Shown one piece after another: positions 32,964 through 43,723 of a stretch of 64,000 nt of DNA (positions are counted from its first letter, which is position 1; each line of letters opens with the position of its first letter). The stretch is from Liquidambar formosana (Eukaryota; Streptophyta; Magnoliopsida; Saxifragales; Altingiaceae), in contig CM077822.1 of assembly GCA_039720395.1 (NCBI GenBank), positions 22,279,267 through 22,343,266 of the forward strand, given 5' to 3'. A program made the translations under genes and the position numbers. The notes beneath the pieces are model-generated. The model saw only the letters and a program-made list of their open reading frames with translations. It was not told the DNA's origin and did no database searches.

Positions 32964-35163
32964 ATGGATTCAAGCAGGGGTGGTGGCCATGGTAGGTTTG
33001 CGGGAAGGGGTAGTGATGAGGTTTCAGTTTTTGTGGATAATTTGCCGTTGGATATGAATCCAAGGTGGTTAGGAAGGATTTTTAATTGTTTGGAAGAGTA
33101 ACAGATGTTTTCATTCCAAAGAAAGTCAGAGTGGGGGTTGGCACTAGATTTGGTTTTGTAAGGTTTGAAAGAAGAAGTGAGGCGATGGCAGCTGTGAGAA
33201 GATGTAATGGAGCTTTTATGGGAAGGTTTAGAATGGCAGTCAAGCTAGCTTTGTATGGAAGGAAGAAAGGGGTTTTGAAAAAGGAATGGAGAGTGAAGCA
33301 GGGTAAAGAGATAGAAGTGGAAAAGGTACGGCAGAGAGAGCATAGTCAGAGGGATGGTGCTGATTCTGGGTACATTGGTAGAGATCAGGTGAAGGTGAAT
33401 GGGGTTGGACTGGTAAATGAAGAGGATCGTGGTCAAGGTGGGAGTAGAACGTATGCTGAAGTTGTGAAGGGTGTGCTTGCTGGGAATAAATATCCTATTA
33501 TTCTGGATGACATTGAAGAGGATTGGCTTCAGAGTTGCTTGGTAGGTATCACAGCTACTTACGCCAATGCGTCTGTAATCCAAGAGGCTTTAATAAGTGA
33601 AGGAATTTTAAGTGTAAGGGTACGATCTTTAGGTGGAAGAAAGATGTTATTAATCTGTGAATTAGAATTGGATAAGAGGCAGTGGTTGGAGAAGGACAGT
33701 GAGCTCTTATCGAATTGGTTTGTTGAATTAAAAGAATGGGATCCGTATGCTGTAAACAAAACAAGGTTGGTGTGGGTGTCTGTTCTTGGTATGCCTTTGC
33801 ATGTATGGAACATTAAAAATTTTAGAAAGATCGGTGAGGTGTTCGGAGAGGTTGTTTCGTGGGATTGTAATATTGCAAGGAAGTCCAAATTTGATAGTGC
33901 AAGAATTTTATTTTCAACGGATTATAAATATAATATTGATGGGGAAATTTCAGTTTTAATTAAGGGGAAGAATTTTAAAGTTGCTGTCCGGGAGGAGAAA
34001 ATGATTGATTTCCATGATATTAGAATGGAAGGCAAAGAGAGGAAGCATTCTCATAATCCTAGTGCAGAGGAGGTGGATAGTGTGGATAGTGTTGAGTGTG
34101 GGTTGAATAGTGATGAGAGCTTGAGGTCTGGTGAACGGTGGGGTGGTTTGGGTAGTAGGGTGGTGATGCAGAGGTCTTGGAGTGTGGAAGAAGAAGATGA
34201 TGACTTGGCAAGAAATGATGAGGTGGACATGAATGATGAGGTGGCGTCTAATGTGGCAGTGGAAAATAATAAGGGTAACAAGTCCCTAGAAATTGGTTGG
34301 TGTGAGAGTAATGGGAGTGGGAAGATGAGCTGTGGTGGTGGTGGTAATAATGAAGTAGGTTGTATGGAGAAATGTAATTCACAGCTGGTTGGTTGTGGAG
34401 TGGAACAGTTTGGTAACGTTGATGGGGGCAATAAGATGGTGGTGAATTTGGTAAGGAATGGGTTGGGCCCAAATAATGGGTCTGGGCCAGAAGGGATTTA
34501 GAATTTATGTTTGGGCCTATTAGTGATGGGGATATGGGTGTAGAGCAACTAAGTTATGTTGCTGGTGGATCGTTGGGTTTAGATAAAGCTAGTGGTGGGG
34601 TTGCCCATGACCAGCTATCTGAACATTCTAGAAGCAGGGTATCAGATAGTTTGGTGAGTGGAGAGGGTGCGGTTGAAATTGTCCCAGACTCTTTGGCTGA
34701 GACAGTGGATCCGGTGGACATTGAAGGAGTGGTGGAGGGTTCTAGGGCTGGGGTATTTGAAGAACTACTTGATCCAGACGTTGCAGTGGACCAATTTCAG
34801 CATGTTACAAAGCTTAAAGGGAAGAAAAGTAAGAGGAAGCTGCTGAAGGAATTGTTGGGTCAATCGAAGCAGTCAAGGGGTGGGAGAGCTATTGTAAAAA
34901 AGAAGAAAGATGCTCAGGTAAAGAGGGGGCTGTCTCGGTCTGAAAATGGGGCTTCAAAGGTGAGTATTTCTTCTTTTTCTGTTTCTGATCAAGGGATTAT
35001 TAATAGGAATAAAATCATCTGTGAGGAAGCGTCGAAGGTGATGGAAGTGGCTGATCTTGTGGGACTTAAATTCGAGAATAATAAAGAGGTGTGGTGGAAT
35101 CAGGTTCGAGAATATGAAGGGTGTGATTGGGATAAAGGTGAGGATAGGAGTGTAGAATTCTAG
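32964..35163 (+). pseudogene. LINE ORF1 (RRM + DUF4283-like), two frameshifts
   Basis: ORF1 proteins bind LINE RNA. The start MDSSRGGGHGRF is followed by an RRM: RNP2-like VFVDNL (about residues 25-30) and RNP1-like TRFGFVRF, separated as expected. A DUF4283-like region follows (about 33500-34000: DWLQSCLVGI, then WDPYAVNKTRLVWVSVLGMP and FGEVVSWDC). The C-terminal half is low-complexity, rich in Gly, Asn, Glu and Lys, and ends VEF-stop. One base is missing near 33094, which stops the first frame after LEE, and a second shift occurs near 34495. Otherwise the frames are long, so decay is recent or slight. No CCHC knuckle was seen. Confidence 0.85.
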
Positions 35164-35212
35164 GATTTGTTAAAAAATTTATCTGGGTGGAAGTAGTTGG
35201 GAGGCTGTGAAG

Positions 35213-36214
35213 ATGAGGATTATTTCATGGAATGTTAGGGGTTTGGGTAGGGCTAAGAGAAGAAGGGCTGTTAAGAAGGTGGCTATGAATAATAAGGTGG
35301 ATAAAGCATTATGTTGGTTGGTGATTCAATCTAAGGTGGCGTCGAGAGCTTCTTCGTGAATAAGGGTTTAATAAATGAGAATGAAGGGTATTGCATGTTC
35401 TGTAATGAGAATGAGGAATCTGTTAACCATTTATTTGTGCATTGCAAGTATAGTTGGAGAGTTTGGTGTTTTTTTTGGAGTGGTGGGGGGTGGTATGGGT
35501 TTGCCCGAGTTCTATGTCGCTGGAATGGTGGTTGGCTTTGCTTTATGCTGTAACGTGGTCAGTTTGGATGGCTACAAATGAGTCGTTATTTAGGGGGAAG
35601 GTATTTCATTGGGTAGAGATTGCTGAGCTGGCTATTTATAGAGCTAGTTTGTGGGTAAAAGCTAAATTTGAAGATATTCCTTACTCCATTGGGGAATTTA
35701 GGAGTAATATTGATGTTGTTAGGAGTTGTATAGGGGCAGATTCATGTAGGAGAGGCAGGGGTGTTGTTGTTTGGGTTCCTCCTACTCATGGGTGGATGAA
35801 ATTTAATGTCGATGGGTCTTCTCTTGGTAAGCCTGGAGCAGCAGCTATTGGTGGGGTGTTGAGAGATGAAGGGGGTGTTTTAAGTGTATTTTTTCGAAAT
35901 CGATTGGTGTGGCTGATTCGAATGTGGCAGAATTTATGGCAATCCGTAAAGCTTTGTGTGTGTTTGTTGATTCTGAATGGGCTGGTTTGAAAAGGCTGGT
36001 AGTGGTTAGTGATTTTTCGGTAGTAATAGCTTGGGTGCTTGGGAAGGAGTTTATTCCGTGGAGGTTAAGGTTTTTCTACAATGAGATCAAAGCCCTTTTA
36101 TCTTGCATCAGTGGTGTTTCGTTTATAAATATTTTCAGAGAGCAAAACATGGCGGCTGATCAGCTTGCTAAGTCGGGTATTTCCAAATCTATTCCACTCA
36201 TTGCATGGTTTTGA
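35213..36214 (+). pseudogene. LINE ORF2 deletion derivative (EN start, zf-RVT, RNase H)
   Basis: After MRIISWNVRGLG and AVKKVAM the frame moves directly into zf-RVT sequence: WLVIQSKVASRA, then CMFCNENEESVNHLFVHC, where the cysteines and histidines of the knuckle are visible. RNase H follows (about 35800-36214): FNVDGSSLGKPGAAAIGGVL, a conserved Glu in VAEFMAIRKAL, a DFSVVIAW segment, and a C-terminal NMAADQLAKSG block. Frameshifts occur near 35350, 35470 and 35870. The RT FADD box is absent. The deletion junction is near 35290-35310. RNase H here is longer than in the first LINE, which breaks off at 4918. Confidence 0.85.
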
Positions 36215-36503
36215 TTTGTGTGCTGATTTGTGTGTTGTTGATATCTCGGATACTATGATGTTTGGGGAGCTTTGTTTTTAGGAGTCTGGTGTTATCTGTC
36301 CTTGTGGTATAGCTGTCAAATTTGTTGGGTTTTTTGGTGGTTGGGCTGGCAGGTGTGGGAGTGGTATGTATTTGTATTGTTGGTGGTTTGAATTTGGTGT
36401 GTGGTAACTTATCTTGTATCTTGCTCTTCTTAGCGTCTTGCTAAGAAGTAATTTTCATTAATATATAATTTCTTCTTTGCTGATCAAAAAAAAAAAAAAA
36501 AAA
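36215..36503 (+). other. LINE 3'UTR and poly(A) tail
   Basis: GT-rich 3'UTR without frames, a TTAATATATAATTTC word near the end, then an uninterrupted A-run at 36485-36503 next to the target duplication. Confidence 0.75.
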
Positions 36504-37092
36504 CGGCTGGCAGGCCGCAACAATTGCATAGTGGGCATGTTTATGAAGGAACATGTCCAATGATGGCATTAGCTAGTAGAATTAACTAGTGAATTTCCAT
36601 GACACTAGGGAATGCGTAATGGAGTAAGGAATGAGAAAACCACTAGTTTTGCTACTGCCATGAAAGCATCTTCCCTTTTACTCGAAAGTTGCCTCCAGCA
36701 CAAGTTATGACATATTTTCCAAGCTTGCAAGATCCTAATTCCAACCAAAAATAGGTTTTTTTTTTTTTTTTTTTTGTTAAAAAAAATTCCAAAACAATTT
36801 ATAAAACTTCCTGCATGCTAATTTACAGTAACTATTACCTAGATGTTGCTGCATCTCTTAAGCTTCCTATACATATCTCACACTTCCTTAATGCCTTTTT
36901 GCTTTCCCAACACTTTCAGAGCCCCAAATTTCCATACTATAGAAGCACGAAACAGGAGAGGGGGCCAATTCAGGGGAAAAAATGGGAGCATATATAAGAG
37001 TCAAAAGTTTGGGCATGCAAGGAGCGCTTGTGTAAAATGTGTGTGTGTGTGTGAAAAAGAGAAAGCATCATATGTCCTTAGTAACAGGATTT

Positions 37093-37365
37093 CACTACAA
37101 GAAAATGTAATATTCACGGCATTAGATTTATGGCGTGCGAAAGTAGAAAGCCGTTAATAAAGTTTTCCATGGCTTGCATAAAGAGAATGCCGTAAAGTGT
37201 ACATGACTCGGACAGAATTAACGGCGTACAAAGTAAAAATGCCATCGATAATATTTATCACGGCGCTATTTTGTATGCCATAAATACGATTGCCCCGTTA
37301 GTTCTTTCACGGCTTGCTTTGAAAGCCGTGAAAAAACCTTCGATCCGTGAAATTTTTAGCGGTCA
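37093..37365. repeat. CACTA left subterminal repeats
   Basis: Variants of ACGGC-N-GC and its complement GCCGT recur about every 20-40 bp (e.g. CACGGCATTAG, AAGCCGTTAAT, ATGCCGTAAAG, AACGGCGTAC, CACGGCTTGC, AAGCCGTGAAA). In En/Spm such subterminal words bind TNPA; a like role here is inference. Confidence 0.65.
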
Positions 37366-38109
37366 TTTTTTCAGTCTCCCTCTACTTTTCATTTTTGATA
37401 TTTTCGATAAGTGCTCTCCCTCGTTCGAGAAAGAGCTATTCTATTTTGAACGCTACATCTCTTCATCTCAAATATGAAGTCTGAACTAGGGCATGCTTTC
37501 TCTTCCTCTCAAATAGAGTTTTTTCATTTCTCTCTCAGATCTGAACCACCATCAAATCTCCACCACCATCTCCACCGTCACAGAAATCAAGCAAATTTCA
37601 TTAGTCTTCATGAAGAGGTGTCCACGGAACTCCATGGTAGGCTCTTTCTTTCTCTCTTACTTTTTCCCTCTCTCTTTTTTTTTTTCCTCCTAATCTTTTC
37701 ATACATTTTCTAGCCAAGAAAACAAAGCTGTCATAATAATGTCTGTAGATCTGGGCTGCTTTATTTTCTTATTAAGGTTTTGTTTCAGAAATTAGGTTTT
37801 GTGGTGATTTGCATTGGGGATTTATCATTTCTTTTTAATTGGGTTTTATTTTCTATATCTTTTACCCTAAATCTATGTTTGGTTGCTGAAAAAATGCAAG
37901 GAAAGAGAGGAAATTAGCTTACTTTTGCGTTAAGGATTTGTTATTTCTTTTCATTGGTTTTTGTTTTCATTTTTCAGTATCTGTCATCCTAACCCTCTGT
38001 TCGGTTCATGGATTTGTGAGGGAAAGGAAATAAAAAGTGAGAATTCCAATTTTTTTTGTTTGGTTGCGATGGAAAGTAAGGGGGAAAAAAATTAATGATG
38101 GAAAATATA

Positions 38110-38113
<4 letters not shown>

Positions 38114-38166
<53 letters not shown>

Positions 38167-38167
38167 G
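38114..38167. repeat. (CT)n(AT)n compound microsatellite
   Basis: About 32 bp of CT followed by AT repeats inside the CACTA interior. Confidence 0.9.
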
Positions 38168-40081
38168 TTCATTTAATTTCAATAACCATTGGTTATTTGA
38201 ATCTTCAGTGGCCATTGATTCTTTATTCCTTCTTTGAGTTGTATTTCTAGGAATTGTTTTATTTCTTATAAATTCTGAAATATTCAATAAGCATTGAATC
38301 TTTAATTTAATGTGTCTATGTTATAAATTGTTAAATTTTGAGTTTTTCTTCTGATGGGGTATGCCACCTATTTGACAAAATGCATCTAAGAAATTGAGTT
38401 TGAGAAATTGGATGAAAGAAATCAAAATGATTAGTAGGTTTTTATCTATAGAGAAAAATACGAAGAGACAACAGGAAAAGTGAAACAAAAAACATTAGGA
38501 ATTAGATTAAGACATTTGGAAGATGTTGACTGATAAAGCAATAACCCATTTCAATTTTTGATAGTGGCCTTTGGATTGAAAGAATGATTTGGTTGCCCAG
38601 AAAATGCAACAAAAGGTTGGAAATTAGTTTCCTGAATAGCATATATTTGATTTTTGTGCCCCTTAGGTAAGATCGTTACCTCATCTAATTTCTATGAATC
38701 TTACAATTGTGATTTTGTCAAGAAAATATTTCAAAAGGAGTTTTGATTACATTTTGATACAGGGTGTTGATCAAGTTGATATCTTGATGATGATAGTTGG
38801 GATGCAGGGGGAAGATTTGGATGGTAAGGAGTTTCAATCTGAATTCTTGCATTTGACAAAGTAGCCAATCTTAATGTCACGAGTTTTTATTTTTTGCCCT
38901 TTTCTACAAATTGTGTGCTAGCATTTTTATCTCTAGTGAATTAGCTTTGGCAATGGGAACTCTGAGATTCATGGAATGATGTTTTAGTGATTGTTTTGGT
39001 GCTCTACTTTGATCTCCAGTTTAATCTCTGTTTCTAGTTTATCTTTTTTGCTTGTGATCATTTTAGTGCCTTCCTTTTTTGGTTTTCTAGCTACTACATC
39101 TTATTGCTTAGACTTTTATTGTCCTAGGAAATGATTTAAGACATCATCTTTGTTTTCTTTTTATGAAATTTTGGCTTGAATCCACAATTGTCTAATAGAA
39201 TTTAATAAACTAGGTGGTTGGATCCATCTCAATTACTTGGTTACAAGCCACTTCTCATTCCCTATATCTATTGCATATTTGGTTAGTGTCTTGATGAAGG
39301 TGAAAGATGTCCTGACATTAGCATACCATTAGAAAATATGTTAACTTTTATGTACTAGAAATTTTTTGTCCACTTCAAGTTTTAATCCTCTATTAATCTT
39401 ATAGAGCTTGTGAAGTTAGTTAACTTAAAAATTTTTGTAAGACCCTTACATTGATTTTTTCCTATTATATTTCCTATTTTTTAATTTTATTTTATTTCAA
39501 TTGGCGTCCTAATGAAGGTTTGTGATGTATTGTCTTTGCAGGGTATATATGACTACTAAATTGAGAAGGTTGTGGTAGCTCATGTGATGAGGGAGTACTC
39601 ATGGAATTGGCATTAGTCATAAAGTCTAGTCTCAATGAAATGAAGATTGTTGCATTTGAATCCTATGGATTGAAGATTATGTGTACCCAAACAAGGATGG
39701 TTCCTTGAATTCTATGAAATTGTATATATTTTTTGAAAAGCACACCCTTCAAGTATTTGTATTTCAAATTCTTCAACATTGTCATGTTAAATTTACAATT
39801 TGAAATGAGATTGAAATATGATTGCATTTTTTTGTCATTTTTTCATATTTTAGTTTAAAATACTATGAATTATTGTTATGGATGAATGTTAGGTGCAAGT
39901 AGCTAGTGCATTTTTGGTGGCTTATGTGTTGATTGGAGATGTGGGATTATTTGAGTGTATGCGTGATGTTGAAATGAATTGCTATTGTTTGATGGCATTT
40001 GAAAAATAGGATCCTAGTGAAAATAGAAAATAGGTGAAGAAGCAATTCAATGGCTGGCTTTTGGAGGGAAAAAAAAAAAAA

Positions 40082-40322
40082 AAATTTACGGCATGCACTG
40101 CAAGCCGTGAAAAGCTAATTTACGGCATTTATATGCAAGTCGTTAAAGACTTTTAATGGCGTTCACCGCATGTCGTTAAAAATCTTTTTACGGCAAGCAG
40201 TGCACGCCGTATATATCAATGGACCTTTTACGGCATCGCCCTAGACGGCTTGTGCATGTACGCCGTAAAAGGTTTTTAACGGCATTTTTTGCATGCCGTA
40301 AAAACCATATGTTGTTGTAGTG
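40082..40322. repeat. CACTA right subterminal repeats, paired inverted
   Basis: Five or more units in which TTTACGGCATGCA and GCCGTGAAAA-type words face each other 10-25 bp apart, e.g. TTACGGCATGCACTGCAAGC followed by CGTGAA. Each pair could fold into a short hairpin. Denser than the left side. Confidence 0.65.
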
Positions 40323-40393
40323 TTTCCTCCTAAAACTTAAGAACATAATTAGGAATTAAAATAAAGTTAAAGCCTTAAACCTAAAATTTCTAG

Positions 40394-40709
40394 TGCTCCG
40401 TTTGGTAGATAGAAAAAATGGAAGGAAAAGGAAGGAAGGAAAAGTGGAAGGAGTGAGAGCTTTTCCCTTTTTTTGTTAGGAAGGAAAAGTTGAGAGAAGG
40501 GAAGAACATTCTTTCCAGCCCACTAAAATCATCCCTTTTTCCTTGTGAGGGTAGCATGGTAAAATAATATAATTATTCCCTTTCCTTCCTTTCCATCCTT
40601 GGGGAGAGAAAGAAGAGAGAAAGAAGGTTTCCTTTCCTTGGGGATAGAATGTCCATCCCTCCTACCTTACCTTCCGTCCACTTTTCTATCCCTCCTACCA
40701 AACAGAGCA
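40394..40709. mobile_element. MITE with TGCTCYGTTTGGTAG ends, TSD TAG
   Basis: Ends TGCTCCGTTTGGTAG and (reversed) TGCTCTGTTTGGTAG, flanked by TAG on both sides (40391-40393, 40710-40712). Purine-rich left half and pyrimidine-rich right half (GGAAGGAAGG against CCTTCC words) extend the foldback. 316 bp, non-coding. Three-base target suggests Harbinger-like, but TAG is not its usual TWA. Confidence 0.65.
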
Positions 40710-41163
40710 TAGAGGTCATGGCACTACCTTCCCCCCATCCCACGAGGTTTTGTCTTAGTTAGAAGCATGGTTCTAAAAAAATTATTAATGACATAATCAT
40801 AATTGAGGTTCCAAACCGGGATCGACACCCTTGGTGGAAGGTTCCTGATTTCCATACCAACTTGAAAATCTATGGCCATTAGCAAGTGTGCATGCTAGAA
40901 AGTAAGCATTAAGATGAGGAAAGAGTATAAGAAAAGCAGTTCTATTTCTAAACCCACAGCAACTACTCTTCGGGGAGCCATGAATACTCAAGGCACAAGC
41001 TGCAAAGGCAATCTATACATAAATTTCTACAGAGATACATTCGCCGACATCATTCCTAAATATAAACTACAACACCAAGAAAACATTTGCATGATCCAAA
41101 TTTCAAATCAAGTCTGTCTCGTCTGCTTCCATATTTGTACATAGCAACACTTCTAAACCCACA

Positions 41164-41186
41164 CCCCCCCCCCCCCCCCCCCCCCC
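41164..41186. repeat. poly(C) run
   Basis: About 23 C. Length is unreliable in assemblies. Confidence 0.8.
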
Positions 41187-41833
41187 TTCTTTTTCCGAAC
41201 AAGTAGGTTAAGGTTTCATTAGTTATAGCTATATGCCTATATCCTGAAAGATTTATTGAACCCTAAACAGATTTAATGCAAAACCACAAAAATTACAGAG
41301 AGCCCATCATTGAAGGGATTTTAACACACCTATAAAAAAATGCCCGCTAGTTTGCTGCTCACTTACTGAATATATCATTCCTAGTCATAAACGCAGCCAA
41401 CGACCTTTTGGATTCAATAGACCAACCACTTAACCAAGGGAATCCCAAAGTAATACTAAGTCCTTCAAAAAATCTGTCCAATATTACTAACAAAGATTTC
41501 AAGACCAACACAAGATCAATTAAGCAGTTGAGAAACGCAAAAGAAAAAGAACATTCAATCATTGATCCCTAGTTTTGGTTCCCCAAAATATTAATATTCT
41601 ACAATCATTAGAACTTCTCCAAAACTGGAGTACTGGCTACACAGTGGCTATACTTATTTTCCCTTTATCGCTTTACTCTTTTTTTTAATTTACTTCCTAT
41701 CGTTGTCCCTTCTTTCACTCTGTCTTCTTGGAAGCCATTGATAAAACCCTTTCCACTCATATGGTCATCATATATCACAGGATACCATAACCAATTTCAA
41801 ACACAGTAAGCAATGAAGTAAAGCATAACAATG

Positions 41834-41876
<43 letters not shown>

Positions 41877-42252
41877 CACAGTAAAATAAATATTAAAATA
41901 AAATAAAATAAAATAGTCTAAATAGAGAACCACCAAAAAACACCAAAACCAACAAGATCCCAAGACCCCAGTGCACGCATTACAATAAGACAATCGGTCA
42001 AATATTCCACTAACCTATATAAACCCTAACACATTCATAACAACAACCAATCAATCAAACCATAATCTAAAACCCCGAAAAAAATGTATACATATATATT
42101 CATGCTTAAAACAAATAAAAAATAAAAAACCCTATCATATTCAATGCAACAAAAAATCCACATCCACAATCAACTCTAGAATATACATAGAAAAATCCAC
42201 ATATATGCATAATAAAATGGCAACTACGAGATTGAGGTTGGAAAGCCCTAAC
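41187..42252. other. no gene recognised; (TA)n at 41839-41875
   Basis: The downstream exon expected for the neighbouring SKP1-like gene was looked for on the minus strand and not found. Only a TA microsatellite and A-rich tracts are clear. Confidence 0.4.
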
Positions 42253-42477
42253 CTGAATGAGATCATAGAGAGTGGCGTGGTCAACTTTAATGAAATCTGC
42301 GTCCCAAGTGTTGAGATCTAGTTTGACGCGGCCACACTTGTCGGACTTAGAAGCCTTGACATGCGCCTTGCGGTAGTCGATGACTTTGGACAGGATGTTA
42401 CTCGTAACCGTAGGAAGGCGTATGACGGATTGGGCACAGCCAGGATTCTCCTCGATCATCGGCCTTATCATCTGCGA
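42253..42477 (-). pseudogene. SKP1-like exon 1 fragment
   Basis: SKP1 links F-box proteins to cullin in SCF ligases. The frame reads QMIRPMIEENPGCAQSVIRL, then PTVTSNILSKVIDY, a Lys-rich linker, and WDADFIKVDHATLYDLIQ, which follows plant SKP1/ASK proteins closely. It ends at a consensus donor (CAG|GTTAGG, 42251-42253), where plant SKP1 genes carry their intron. The normal N-terminus is missing: an in-frame TAA lies two codons before the first Met. The second exon (the F-box-binding helices) is not visible to the left. With the inverted partial copy next to it, this is most likely a relic. Confidence 0.75.
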
Positions 42478-42646
42478 TTACAAGGTTATAGAATCATCGC
42501 GTCGATAATTCTATAGCCTTGAATGCAATAATTCTGTAGCCTTGAAATTGCAGACGATAATGCAGATGATCGAAGAGAGCCTGGTTGTGCCCAATTCGTC
42601 ATACGCCTTCCACAATTACGGCTAACATCTTGTCCAAAGTCATCGA
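42380..42646. repeat. inverted duplication of SKP1-like sequence
   Basis: The left arm (about 42380-42505) and right arm (about 42526-42646) are inverted copies with a spacer of about 20 bp. Shared words include CCAAAGTCATCGAC, TCATACGCCTTCC, GATGATCGA and CCTTG. Right-arm homology ends abruptly after GTCATCGAC. Confidence 0.75.
42548..42646 (+). pseudogene. second SKP1-like fragment, opposite strand
   Basis: The right arm of the inverted repeat carries the segment matching MIEE...VTSNILSKVID on the plus strand, with frameshifts and a stop, so the two fragments are head to head. Too short to assign function. It probably arose by inverted local duplication of the exon. Confidence 0.6.
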
Positions 42647-43433
42647 CCCAATGACCGGTTGGAGCCCTGCAGCTTGATAATTCTCGAGCTCGCTGAGCTC
42701 ATCAGCTTGATCCTCTTGTTGGACTCCATGTTGGTCGCCTGGTCGGAATAAAAATGGAACGGCTTCCTCTCACTATTGTATCAAAGATTGGGTTAATCCA
42801 GTGCATAAGTGAATTTACGTTTTTGTGGGTTGGGGGGAGGTGCCCACGTCTCAACCATGGAAATGACCTTTTTAGTGATCACTTCCCATTGCAATACCAA
42901 ACATAAAGATATTGATATTGACAGTTATGTGCGTAGATGATTGAAGGGCTGTTTTTTCTCCGTTCACTTTCGATAATATATTTATTTTCCCAAAAAACAA
43001 AAAATATATATACATATCGTGACATCGGAGTAAATCACAGTAAAGCAGTTCCATAAACATATCCATGCAAAGTATCGAAATTCAAAATCTAACTCGAAAT
43101 CCAGGAAGAACTCAACCAACCCAATATATCAAACAACCATAGAAGCAGAGAGAGAGAGAGAGAGCAGTAGGCTGCAGATTTAACAAAGTTGGGCAAATGT
43201 GGGACAATAACTAAATGAATTGAAGATCCCAACACTGAAAACAAAACCAACCCATATCTAAAAATGCGAAAGCAAGAATCAACACAAATATGCAACTGAG
43301 AAAATACCCATCAAAAGAGATTGGATCTCACATGGGTCTCAAAACCTTAAGCAGTTAAACCACAACGCAATAATCAAGGAAAAAACTTCTTTTTTTTTTT
43401 TTTTTTTTTTTGTTAAATAGGAAACAAGATTAC

Positions 43434-43520
43434 CTTGCCACTAATGACGAGCCAACAGTCCTGGGGGGTGTTGTGTTCAGACACTTCGTCCAAAGTGAAG
43501 ACCTTACCTTTGGTACCCAT
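43434..43520 (-). CDS. cytochrome b5, first exon only
   Basis: Cytochrome b5 is an ER-anchored haem protein that passes electrons to desaturases and hydroxylases. This 29-codon exon reads MGTKGKVFTLDEVSEHNTPQ then DCWLVISGK and ends at a donor AAG|GTAATC, the place where plant cytochrome b5 genes have their first intron. The KVFTL-EVS-HN---DCW-VI-GKVYDV motif is diagnostic. The haem-binding HPGG exon and membrane tail are not found in the 2 kb downstream on this strand, so either intron 1 is very long or the gene is truncated. A (CT)n leader on the gene strand (43684-43717) about 165 bp upstream resembles a real 5'UTR. The exon itself shows no damage. Confidence 0.7.
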
Positions 43521-43681
43521 TTGCTCTTCTTGCCTTCTGAAGCAGGAGAGAAGAGAAGGGTAAGAGATCGATTATGGGTCTGAACAGAGGCAGATCGATG
43601 AGTTAAAAACCGTGGGCTAACTCACCAAGAACTTGTATAACGGTGGGTTGCTGAAGGATGGTGTTGGACTACAAATTAATG

Positions 43682-43683
<2 letters not shown>

Positions 43684-43717
<34 letters not shown>
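43684..43717 (-). promoter_or_regulatory. (GA)n/(CT)n tract upstream of cytochrome b5 exon
   Basis: On the minus strand this is a CT repeat in the expected leader/promoter region of the cytochrome b5 exon. Such pyrimidine tracts are common near plant transcription starts. No TATA box was confirmed. Confidence 0.35.

Positions 43718-43723
<6 letters not shown>

Larger units (their letters stand above)
32926..36503 (+). mobile_element. L1-type LINE with complete ends, RT region deleted
   Basis: Flanked by an 11 bp target duplication with one mismatch (CGACTGGCAGG at 32915-32925 and CGGCTGGCAGG at 36504-36514); it ends in about 19 A. ORF1 begins 38 bp from the left edge, so the 5' end is present. 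ORF2 starts at 35213 with MRIISWNVRGLG but jumps after about 25 codons to the zf-RVT domain: the rest of the endonuclease and the whole RT are missing. RNase H and a 3'UTR of about 270 bp are kept. It could move only with RT supplied in trans. Same family as 600-4925. Confidence 0.9.
37093..40322. mobile_element. non-autonomous CACTA (En/Spm) element
   Basis: Begins CACTACAAGAAAATG; the far end reversed reads CACTACAACAACATATG; both flanked by TTT (37090-37092 and 40323-40325), the 3 bp target expected for CACTA. Subterminal regions carry many ACGGC/GCCGT-type words in opposing pairs. The 2.7 kb interior contains no transposase-like frame. It has splice-like sites (CCATGGTAGGCTC at about 37632; a possible small exon 38764-38823 between ACAG and GTAAGG; an acceptor TTTGCAG at about 39540), so a spliced but apparently non-coding transcript is possible. 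Confidence 0.88.
36640..41095 (+). repeat. second segmental duplication, copy D
   Basis: Partner of copy C (27345-32500). Matching ends 36785-37045 and 40800-41095; the interior is almost wholly taken up by the CACTA element and a MITE. Offset from C is about 9 kb, with the LINE at 32926-36503 between them. Confidence 0.65.

Noticed and set aside
33245..34472. Several minus-strand frames of 69-126 codons
   Set aside because: They lie antisense to LINE ORF1 and follow its codon pattern; no domain of their own.
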